Assembly (NCBI GenBank): GCA_028386065.3
Contig: JAKUCV010004766.1
Coordinates: forward strand, 1,905-65,904
DNA: 64,000 nt
Source: Turnera subulata
Taxonomy: Eukaryota > Streptophyta > Magnoliopsida > Malpighiales > Passifloraceae
Direction: 5' to 3'
Made by a program: the position numbers and the translations under genes. Positions 45,311 to 54,653 of this stretch are shown here, piece by piece (positions within the stretch are counted from its first letter, which is position 1; every line of letters begins with the position of its first letter). Below the pieces are notes generated by a model, which did not search any database, was not told the DNA's origin, and saw only the letters and a list, made by a program, of their open reading frames with translations.

Positions 45311-45651
45311 TCGGGCAAGCCTCATATGGCCGGTCCGGATTCTCGCGTCGGAATCTCGTAGACGCAGGGATACTCCCGTCTTTCCGACAAATTCCGTCCC
45401 GAGTCCAAAAATACAACTTGGGCTCTGAAAGTCCGATTAATCCTCCTGAACGTCGTCCAAGTCTCGGAATTGAAAACCGAAGCTCGGTTAGTTAGAAAGA
45501 CACTCCCGAGAGCGGGAAAACTCTCGGTTTCGAGAAAAATAACTCCCGTTTTACCGTGAATTAATTACCCAAGATTAATTCATTCGGTAAATCGCTGTAT
45601 AACGACTTTAATAGTCCTGGTAAAAATCCAAATTTTACCCGGGCTGTTACA

Positions 45652-46260
45652 TTCTACCCCCCTTAAAAAGAATTTCGTCCCCGAAATTCCGTCTTATCCG
45701 TGGGTTCTACCACGATAAGCTTCTGGCACACTCTGCCAGGTGTCCAACCTCAACATGGGATACCGCTTATACCCTTAAGCGACATCTCTTCCGCTTATAA
45801 ATACCAAACCTCACAGCTGAGACATTCACTCTCAGCCAAGGACTCTCCACTTCGTTCTCGAACGACCTCAGACTCCGAGAACAACAGCTACATCGGTGGC
45901 ACTGCTTTCCTAACAAGCTCCGATGAAGAGCCTCCAAAGAAACGGTTCAAGACCTACATCATCGGCCTGGAGGAGCACATGGTGGTTTCCCCAAAGCGAC
46001 GGAAGAAGCGTGCCGGCAAGAAGGCTGAAGACAAGAAAGGCAAAGCGATAGCTGAAAGCAGCACACCGCAGCAGAAGTTGACGCAGCTGAACGTCTCCCT
46101 GAGGAAGATCAGCTCGGTGGTGGCACAAATTGAACTGGCATGCGCGGAGCTATTCCCTCACCTGAGGAATGTTCAGCAACTTGTAAAAGACTTAGAGAAG
46201 CAAGTAACTCAGTAGAGTACTTCTTCTTCGATGTAAGACTGTTATGTATTAATAAAATAA
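45652..46260 (+). other. Antisense gene-like module A of the LARD element
   Basis: Order on the + strand: upstream region, TATA box TATAAATA at 45796-45803, the open frame below, and AATAAA at 46251. This looks like a small complete transcription unit running opposite to the element. Confidence 0.5.
45700..46215 (+). CDS. Basic, coiled-coil-like antisense ORF (module A)
   Basis: A 171-codon frame, GC-richer than its surroundings. The middle is highly basic (KRRKKRAGKKAEDKKGKA, residues ~99-116), a plausible nuclear signal. Residues ~125-170 are helical and coiled-coil-like (LTQLNVSLRKISSVVAQIE... to LVKDLEKQVTQ). The first ATG lies upstream of the TATA box. A transcript from that TATA would use Met94 (45979) unless spliced, giving 78 aa. 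I do not recognise a family. It lies on the strand opposite to the retroelement's own transcription. Confidence 0.45.
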   Translation: MGSTTISFWHTLPGVQPQHGIPLIPLSDISSAYKYQTSQLRHSLSAKDSPLRSRTTSDSENNSYIGGTAFLTSSDEEPPKKRFKTYIIGLEEHMVVSPKRRKKRAGKKAEDKKGKAIAESSTPQQKLTQLNVSLRKISSVVAQIELACAELFPHLRNVQQLVKDLEKQVTQ

Positions 46261-46499
46261 GTTTCCTTTTGAAATTAAATCTCTTAGATTATGAATTCTC
46301 TTATTAAGATATGGAAATTCATATTTAACTGAAAAGAAACAAAATATTTAAAACATAACAAAATCGTCATGAATAAAATCGAACATAATGATGTTACAAA
46401 CAGGACCGATAAAACGAATTATAACCAACATGAAGAAATTAAAAACGAAACAAAACTCGTTTAACAAAATCAAAACAAAAAGAAATTAAAATAAGATAT

Positions 46500-47060
46500 G
46501 TTTTCATGCTCGGCGCTCTAGTTCGATTGTGTCCATTCTCAATCCTGAGAAACGTGACACGTACAGTTAACGGTGACGTCGGTTAACCTCGTGAAGAAAA
46601 CATCCGTCAACTGGCAAGGCGATGTTCACGGAAACGTCCTGTGTCCCTCGAAAGACACGTTACCCACTTGTTCACATTTTCCGCATAAGCCAAAACGTCT
46701 GTCAAGGCTCGTACCTCTCCACGATGTCCGAACAACTGTGAGCTTGTCGCACATGCGCTCTACTCGAGATACGGCCCCATCCGTCTAACCTCAACGGTCA
46801 CGGATGCTTGTGATGAAAGATGCAAGAAAATATAGTAAGACCACGAAAAGAAAGGACAAGGTAGCCAGAGCGGAAGAAAATCAAGAGATGGAAAAAGGCT
46901 GAAAAAAACTCTGGCATGGGTCCGAAAAACGCGTAAAGTAACAAAGCATTAAATAAAGCAACGGTAAAATTCAAAAGGCAAGATCTTGAAAATAAAAAAC
47001 GGTAATCACGCTCCCTATAAGAGTATAAAAGAAGGAGCGGTGAAGTGTAAATCATCAAAG
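46500..47060 (+). promoter_or_regulatory. Promoter-like region of antisense module B
   Basis: TATA box TATAAAAG at 47024-47031, preceded by GC-richer sequence with several TGACG/ACGT-type words (gtgacacgt, ggtgacgtcggtt, tgttcacgg). Such motifs bind bZIP factors in plant promoters; function is inferred. Confidence 0.5.
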
Positions 47061-47204
47061 CATTTAAAAGCAATCAAACGTCCAGACAACCAAAACCACA
47101 ACACTCTGAAAAGCAAAACACTACACGTCAACATGCCTGCTCCTTCCTCAGTCTTCTTCGTCGAAGGTGCCAATCTTAGCAGAAGGAACTGACTGGCTTA
47201 CAGC

Positions 47205-47816
47205 ATGGTCAACGAACGCGCTGAAGAGCTACCGAACGAGCTCGGCAGAATGCCACGCCTTGTCTTCATCGACGAACTCTACTCGTCGCGGTTCTTCGTC
47301 ACTCCAATGGAAGAGGTGTTCTTCCTAGAGGACCATGGAACACTGAGGACATCCTACTACGGCTCAGCAAACTCCGTGATGTTCTTCATCTCGGATAGGC
47401 TTCAAGAGTTCAACCTGGAGTCCACTTGCCAAACTGTGGAGCAAGGCGCTTACTAGCAGCTCTCAATGACAGCCCAGAGCATACCCAGAATGACTCGGCT
47501 ACCTCCAACCTGGCCAAAGGTACGGCTACTGGTGTGGAACTGCAGAGGAGTGGCAAGACGTGCACAAGAGTTCTCACGCACCCTGAGGGACTTGAAGAAC
47601 CAGTATAAACCGAACATGGTTCTTCTGACGGAGACGCAGTGGCAACCACGAGACGATCACGGTCTGATTCCACTCCGATTCCCTCAAGCTAACCGGTTCG
47701 AGATTCCTGGCCAGCGCGACAGAGGCGGCATGTGGTTCTCTTGGAGCGACAGAGTCACGGTCAACGTCAACAGCGACCCAAACAGTTTCCGTGTCAACGT
47801 CGTTCCGAATCGTTAA
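47205..47816 (+). CDS. Antisense module B: ORF - in-frame UAG - EEP-endonuclease-like ORF
   Basis: Two frames in the same phase, 83 codons (47205-47453) and 116 codons (47466-47813), are separated by one TAG at 47454-47456. The first reads RLVFIDELYSSRFFVTPMEE; no family recognised. The second reads VRLLVWNCRGVARRAQEFSR, then YKPNMVLLTETQ and RDRGGMWFSWSDRVTVNV. This is the opening of an endonuclease/exonuclease/phosphatase fold as in plant LINE endonucleases, with the WN and E motifs kept. It stops at residue 116 where a full domain needs about 220-250, so catalysis is unlikely. Codon use is C-ending and GC-rich. The leader of about 150 nt has a short upstream ORF (47134). The function in the element is unknown. 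Confidence 0.55.
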
Positions 47817-48139
47817 TTGTATTTTCTTATTTTTATAAAATATCAAAAATCCATGTAATATTTCCCTTTTTATAAAATATAAAGTATCAATGTACTATTT
47901 CCCTTTGCAATCAAAATATTAATATTTCCCTTTATATCAAAATATCGGTACTATCAATAATATTTGTATTTTCGCATATTATGACATCATTTACCTCTTA
48001 TGTGTATGTCCCACGACAGCTGGCGTCCCTCGACTGGATCCATAATGCACTAACTAAAATGATATAAAATAATAAACAAATGGAGCAAACTATGCAAACA
48101 AGGACAACAGACACACAAAAACTTCCCAACAAGACCTAA

Positions 48140-48159
48140 CGCCCGCTCCGCTACCAAAA
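48140..48159 (-). promoter_or_regulatory. Primer-binding region of the LARD element
   Basis: Minus-strand ttttggtagcggagcgggcg directly after the 5' LTR. The core ttggtagcggagcg is identical to that next to the LTR of the gag-only element at 37362-37376. Confidence 0.6.
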
Positions 48160-51100
48160 TGAGACGCCCCGACCCGTATTCACCGTACACAGTAAACACG
48201 TGCCGGAACTATGACAACCCAACCCAATAAAGCCCAACAAACAGTGTGTAAAACAATAAATTGGCCAACGGCCCAATAACAAAATTGAAAACCGGTCCTT
48301 CGGCCCAACATGGTACTCGTCACCCGAACCCCGGGGACATCAACAACAACAACCATCCGGCCCAATGGCCCAATTACAACATGTGCACAGCAGAAAACTC
48401 AACAATATGCACGGCGGAAGACTTATGACTCACATGATAACGTATGCAAGCCCAATGCAGCTAATGGATCCGAGTCCTGTCCGAGGGTACGCATCAGCTT
48501 GCCCGGTACGTTCCTGCACTACCAACAACTCATCCTACGGGATGAAACCCCGCAGGCGAGGGGTGAGTCCGAAACGCTCACCGACGAAAGATAAACAGTG
48601 ATATATTCAACCGCAATACTTTCGGAGTAATGCAACCATCAAATCAGATGAATCTATCACAAACAACATAACAGTGGATTACAACTCAAACAACACAATA
48701 GAGGTAACCAACACAAACAACATGGCGGAGGAATCTACTAAATCATATCAAGCCAAGACTCAAAGAATACTTATTAATTTTTATTACCAATTTTATCTTC
48801 CGGGCCCCGTCACTGGACAAGCTAGGGTCGTACCTGGTTATTAACTAATTCTGGATGCCAGGCCCCACCACAATCCGGGATCAACATCCCCATATCTCAA
48901 ATCCGGGATCAACATCCCAATATCTCAAATCCGGGATCAACATCCCAATATCACAAATCCGGGATCAACATCCCAATATCACAAATCCGAGGTCAACACC
49001 CCAACCAACAAACCCTCTGGCCATGACACCACAGAACTAATCTCTAACCATCTAGTCGTACCACTACTTTCCAGGTGACAAATATATCATCTCAGATACA
49101 GTCCAATTCCATTACTCTTTCATCAGTTATCCAATTTCCAATTTCCTCAGATTAATCCAAATCTCACTCAATCAACAATCTCATATCAACAATCTTTCAC
49201 ATCAAACAGTTCAACAATATTTCCAACACAACATACACAGGACTAACACGTTTCTACAACAGCATCAACAATTCCATAGCAATCAAGTAACAGTCAACAA
49301 TCATTCCAGCAGATCAAACAAACAATAAAAGTACACAAACAACAAAAAGACACACACAGCATTACGGGCACATATCAAGGTTTATCCATCCTCACCTGAT
49401 GTGTCTCTGAAACTGCTATCCGGTCAAATCCCGATACCCTATATGTACATATAGGAATACAATAATCACTTATAATGCACAACAAAATGATTATGCATGA
49501 TACCGGTTTAGAAATTGTTACACGGCTTGTCTTATACCAAGTCTAATTCTTATTATTTCCATGTTTTTCTTTAATATGAGATTAGCCTCTTTAATCGATA
49601 TACCAATCATACTCGATCTTTAAGTTGAAACCCGAAACCGAGCTCCAAGCCGATATCCCGGCCCTTTAGCCCTTTGTCGATAAGGAAAAACATAAACATA
49701 TTAAAATACATGTATATATACGTATATTTATACATAAATCGATACTAGATTAAACGTATATCTAGTGTGACCATACTTATGCATATATAGTAGATAATTC
49801 CTACTTAACCATATATGTGTTCATGTGATAAATCAAGTTGTAACTTCATTATTTAGCTAAACATAAATTTAATAGGACATATATATATAGTTATTTATAC
49901 ATATGTGTTTATAACTCATAAATAATCATATTTATATATTTTTTTTAAGTTTATATTTGACAACTAAATCAAGTAAATAAGTATAATTGGGCCTTTAATT
50001 ATCAATAGTCCAAGTATAAATTAAATAAACCAGAATACTATAGGTCTTTCTAATAGTCCAACAAAGAATAAAATTATAAATCGAATTACAAAACATAAAT
50101 GGAATTAAGGGTTAATATTTGATTAATTAAATTAAATTTTTATTTTAATTAAAACAATTAAGAGTCCGGGCTCATTAACGTTGTTCGGGTTTCGTTATTA
50201 GAGTTCGGGGTCAGTTGGTAATGCATATATGTCACGGTAATATGGGCCTCCGCACGTTCGGCCCGTTTTCGAGTCCGTGTGCAAACCGAGCCCAAACCCG
50301 CGCCAAGGTATAAATCGAGTCCAAGGAATTACCCAAAAATCTGGTTCCGGGCTCGCCGGAAAAATCCCGAGGCTTCGCCGGAATAAACCCGAGACTGTCG
50401 GATCCGTGCCGAATTCCGGCAACCACTGTTCACGCGGTCAGCTCCTCCACTGTTACTGTTCACAGAATACCCAAAGTTGTCAACAACCGCTCATCAAACC
50501 CACTGCCACCACCGGAAGTGTCATCAATTCAACCACCACAAACGACACCACTGTAACCGGCCAACACCACCACCATTCCCACGACAACCAACAACAACAA
50601 CAACAACGGCAGAACACATACAACCAAACAAGACCGATTAGCCCACACAACAAGAATCGGGTTCAGGAGAAGAATAAAAGAAGGAAAGAAAAGGAGCAAG
50701 GTTCGTTGTCATCCTTACCCACTCGTCCCTGCCATCGGCGGTGAAGAGAGCAGGAGTGACGGCGGCGGCTGAGGCGACAGGCTGCGAACAGAGGAGAGGG
50801 GCGTGGTGGTGTCGCGACTCCGTCTGCTGGCGAAGACGATCCAAGGCGGCGGCGTCTTGGTGGCGAGAGGGGAAGCGGGTAAATCACGGGGGAGGGAAGG
50901 AAATCGGGCGACGACCAGAGAGAGAGGGGTGCAGGGAGGAGGCGTGTGTGCGGCAGAGGGTTGCAGGGAAGGGGAAGAGGGCTCGGTGGAGGAGGAGAAG
51001 CGGCGGCGGATCCAAGCGGCGTGGAGAGGATCGGCAGCAGGGGCGGTGGTCGCGGGTTGCAGGAGGAAGAAGGATGAAAAGGGAAGGAGAAAGGGGGTTT

Positions 51101-51685
51101 CCGGGCGAGGGGAGAAGGAAGAAGAGGAGGAAAAAGAGAGGGGAGAAAGGCGCAGAGGTGAGGGGAGAAATAATTGAGGGAGAGGGAGATGTGAGGGGAG
51201 GAAGAGGACAAAGAGAAAGAGGAGAAGAAATGGAAAAGAAAGGGGTAGGGTCGTCTGGTCACGGGGCTCGGCGGCTGGGTAGAAAGAAAGAAAAAAAAAA
51301 GAAAAAAAGAAAGGAGAAGGAAAAAGAAGGAGGAGAAGAGTGGCTCGGGCAAGCCTCATATGGCCGGTCCGGATTCTCGCGTCGGAATCTCGTAGACGCA
51401 GGGATACTCCCGTCTTTCCGACAAATTCCGTCCCGAGTCCAAAAATACAACTTGGGCTCTGAAAGTCCGATTAATCCTCCTGAACGTCGTCCAAGTCTCG
51501 GAATTGAAAACCGAAGCTCGGTTAGTTAGAAAGACACTCCCGAGCGCGGGAAAACTCTCGGTTTCGAGAAAAACGACTCCCGTTTTACCGTGAATTAATT
51601 ACCCAAGATTAATTCATTCGGTAAATCACTGTATAACGACTTTAATAGTCCTGGTAAAAATCCAAATTTTACCCGGGCTATTACA
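48160..51685 (-). repeat. 5' LTR of the LARD element
   Basis: Twin of 42154-45651 and 28 bp longer, exactly one extra tandem unit. Transcription of the element should start here and run leftward. Confidence 0.92.
48872..49008 (-). repeat. 28-bp hairpin repeats in the 5' LTR (4 full + 1 partial)
   Basis: Same unit as in the other LTR, with one extra copy. The last partial unit reads cgaggtcaacacccc. Confidence 0.85.
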
Positions 51686-52065
51686 GATACTTTACTTTGT
51701 GGATCGCCATGATATTTTTCTTTGTGGATCCCATGATACTTCATGTATCTCCTATGTTTCCATGTCCATTATACCCTAATATAATAGAATATGTATTTAT
51801 ATATTTTATTATATTCTAATGTAGCCACGTTAGAGCAAAGTTATAAATTCAAGTTTTGTAAGATTTGTCATGGTAATAATAATAGCAACAAGAAGTATTA
51901 AAATAATAGCGACAAGAAGTGTTTGGGAATAAATACCTTAGTAGATTAAAGCTTCGTACTACGTTTAAGTATCACAAATATAAATTTTATATTAACAGTA
52001 TTGAATTGTAATAAGAAATATTATAAATACTTATCTCAGTGTGGTAGAGTCTCATGCTGATAACG

Positions 52066-52403
52066 TGTTATAAATTAAAAATAGTAAGTAGCTTGATGTT
52101 GGACTTGAAAGATAATAATAATAATAGGCGATACTGAAAGAGAATACTTTTGAGAAAAAAATAATCATAATGAATGATAATAGAATAAAAGAAGAAATAT
52201 ATAAAAGAGAGGAGATGATATCTTTAGATGGTTTCTCTAATGATAAGATTATCTAACTCCTTATATCATGCGCTATTTATAGGCATATAGTGTTCTGAAT
52301 ACTAAAGAGTTAAGAATTCCTACATTTAATAGGGAATCTTAACATACATCCATTTGGAGCTAATTGAGTGCATAACATACTATGCATTCATTTTTATATA
52401 ACA
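52066..52403 (-). repeat. 5' LTR of copia element 2
   Basis: 338 bp, adjacent to the primer-binding region at 52047-52065, whose word cgttatcagcatgag is shared with copia element 1. Confidence 0.9.
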
Positions 52404-52408
52404 AAATC

Positions 52409-54653
52409 CTGTTTGTTTCTTCTAAAAAATTTTCAGGCCGACATAGATTATTGACCGTACTCAAAGTTGGTCAAATTTTGCTCACATGGATCCAATGTGG
52501 AATCCACATCCACTTATAGCATGGGCAGGGTCATAAGATCCCAAAGTTGCTGGTGAGAGGCCAATAATTAATTAAGCTTTCCCAATATGCGCCATTAATC
52601 TAACACTGGAGCAATCTTCTTCACCAATGTTATATATATCATCATCAACTAACCACAATCCAAAAGGAACACCTCTTCATGCTGGCTGTAGGATAATGAC
52701 AAGTCAATTACTAAGAATGCATTAAAAGGACCCTCCATTGTCAATATATGCACGTATCATATTAAACGTTGGAAAATAGCTACAGCAAACTATTTCAGCT
52801 GTTTTTTCCCTTTTACTTTTTCTTTTGAGAAACTTGTGTTGGTGTTCTTTTTTTTCTTGAATCCTTATCATCCATCAGTGATGCTTAAAAATTTTCAGTT
52901 TCAAGTTTAATTTATGCGCCTTATAATTACTGTATCTGCAAAGATCTTTTCGTTTATATTAACATCTGAAATGTCAGTGCCCATGAAAGGAGTTCTAGTT
53001 CTTTCTAAATATTATGATTTATAATTCTCCACGTTTTAATAATTTTCCTACTTGACAGGCCTAAATCTATCAGACATCAGAGTAGTTAATACTAAATAGT
53101 GATCCTCCAAAAAATGGTAAAGCCCTATTGCAAATTTTCTTAATTGTGAGTTATAGGCAGCACTCAGTCTCATCACCAATCAATAAATAAATAAATAAAG
53201 AAAGAATTATAGCAGCCAGAAGAGTTGTACAGAATGTTTGCATCCTCAACATTATTATAAGTTACACCCAACCCCCAATTTGGACTCAAAGGACAATGAT
53301 GTCATGTCACCACTTTTTTATTGAAAAGAAAGAAAGCAAAATTAACAAAAATTAGGAGTTATTCTGCAAAGCACAGACAAATTTATAGATAGCAAAATAT
53401 AAAATTGTATTAGCACATACTAAGTGGAGGTTTAATTTGTTCAACTTACTTGCTAAACTAGACTAATATAAATATAAATTCTGAGTATACAAATTTTATA
53501 CACACTCTACTAGCATTTTTTCCAAAGTTGGACACAATTGATGAGAGAAGTGGGCTATATATTGTTGTTGTCATCCTAGTAGTAAGTAGTAGGTGGATGG
53601 TGCATGTACACAACTGCACAAAGGATTTATCTTGTGATTCTTATCTCTCCACTACTTTTGTAGCAAAGATTTGGCCACTGCATGCATTTTTATTCCGAGT
53701 GGACAAACTTGCATACACACATATGCCTCCCCTATTTATGCAACTTCCAAAACTGTTTTCCAGTGGTTAGGTTGTCTCTTTGGATTGTTGTTCGACACCT
53801 GCAAAAGGATTCTGAAAACCTTGGTCACCTTTGAGACACCAAAACCAATTCTCTTAACAGGTAATTTAAACCCCTGCTCTGTTCTGTTTTGTTTTCTGGG
53901 TTTTAATTCCTTTCCCCTGCTGTGAACTTTGGCTGGTTTCTTGAGTTACAAAGCTGCGATACAGAATCCTGTGCTGCATGAACAAGATTTTTAGTATTGG
54001 GTGTCTCTTTGTGGCTTTTTGATATCCTTGTGAATTGGTTTTGCAATAAAGATTGGTTCTTTAACCTGTGAAACTAAGCTCTGTATTTTCCTTCCAGTAT
54101 GGCCTACTATTGGCGCACAGGTATACGATCTCTACGTATGCCTCTCTTTTTCTCGCATGCACACACCATTAATTCTCGAGTGAGTGAGATAAAGTTTTGT
54201 GTATTCGAAGACTAGTGAGATAAATTGGCATGTTGTTCTTTGTTTTTGTAGTTGTAAGAATACTTTCTGGGTCCTTTCTGTGTCTGCTTTGAACAGAGAC
54301 ACTCAACTAAATCTGTGTCTAGGACAAATCACATAGGTATAGAGTGCTTACTATGGTTAAGTGGTTTTATGATCACATAATATGAACGCATCGACTAAAT
54401 CACACCTTCAACTTGTTACTTTTGTGGCTAAATTTACTTCCTGTCTATATACAGAACTGGGTATAATTAAATTAAACATAACCACTTTGGTGGATGCCGA
54501 CAAATTATGATTAAGAAAGTTTTACTACAGACCCTAATCTGTGTGGTATTGATATTTTGGAAATGCATGCTTATTGAGGTTGTGGGCTCATGGGTCCCAG
54601 AAGACAATTTTCTGTTCAATAATGGTTGATTGCTGTGATTAGGTTCATCAGAA
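52409..54653. other. Upstream region of THA1
   Basis: AT-rich spacer with no supported gene. A 5' untranslated intron is plausible: a donor-like cag/gtaatt near 53860 and an acceptor (ttag) at about 54640, a few bases before the ATG. Confidence 0.4.

Larger units (their letters stand above)
42154..45651 (-). repeat. 3' LTR of the LARD element
   Basis: By eye about 20 substitutions separate it from the other LTR, plus one 28-bp repeat-unit difference. Several long frames in the GA-rich part (44630-45320) exist in both LTRs, on both strands, and are compositional, not genes. Confidence 0.92.
42154..51685 (-). mobile_element. LARD-type LTR element with 3.5-kb LTRs, GATAC TSD
   Basis: LTRs 42154-45651 (3498 bp) and 48160-51685 (3526 bp) flank a body of 2508 bp. 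Target duplication GATAC is at 42149-42153 and 51686-51690. Orientation is minus: LTR starts TGTAACAGCCCGGG, the primer-site-like ttttggtagcggagcgg follows the right LTR on the minus strand, and a aaggggggtagaa purine tract precedes the left LTR. There is no gag or pol, so it must be mobilised in trans. The body instead holds two gene-like modules on the + strand. Lineage is uncertain; antisense extra ORFs are known from Tat/Retand-type gypsy elements. Confidence 0.92.
41288..52403 (-). mobile_element. Copia element 2, deleted, AAATC TSD, split by a larger LTR element
   Basis: LTRs at 41288-41620 and 52066-52403 begin TGTTATAAATTAAA and end in ACA; the 5-bp target duplication AAATC flanks both (41283-41287 and 52404-52408). 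Minus orientation is shown by the polypurine tract (caaggaggag, next to 41620), the primer region (cgttatcagcatgag, at 52065) and RNase H. Without the inner element the body is only about 0.9 kb: gag and most of pol are gone. Confidence 0.9.

Noticed and set aside
44629..45495. Long open frames (214-262 aa) in the GA-rich LTR block, repeated at 50663-51529
   Set aside because: They occur on both strands at once in a purine-biased stretch and read as low-complexity Arg/Gly/Glu or Ser/Pro/Phe runs; composition explains them.
53528..53925. Small frames of 80 and 84 aa upstream of THA1
   Set aside because: No domain, overlapping frames, AT-rich; more likely promoter or 5' untranslated sequence.
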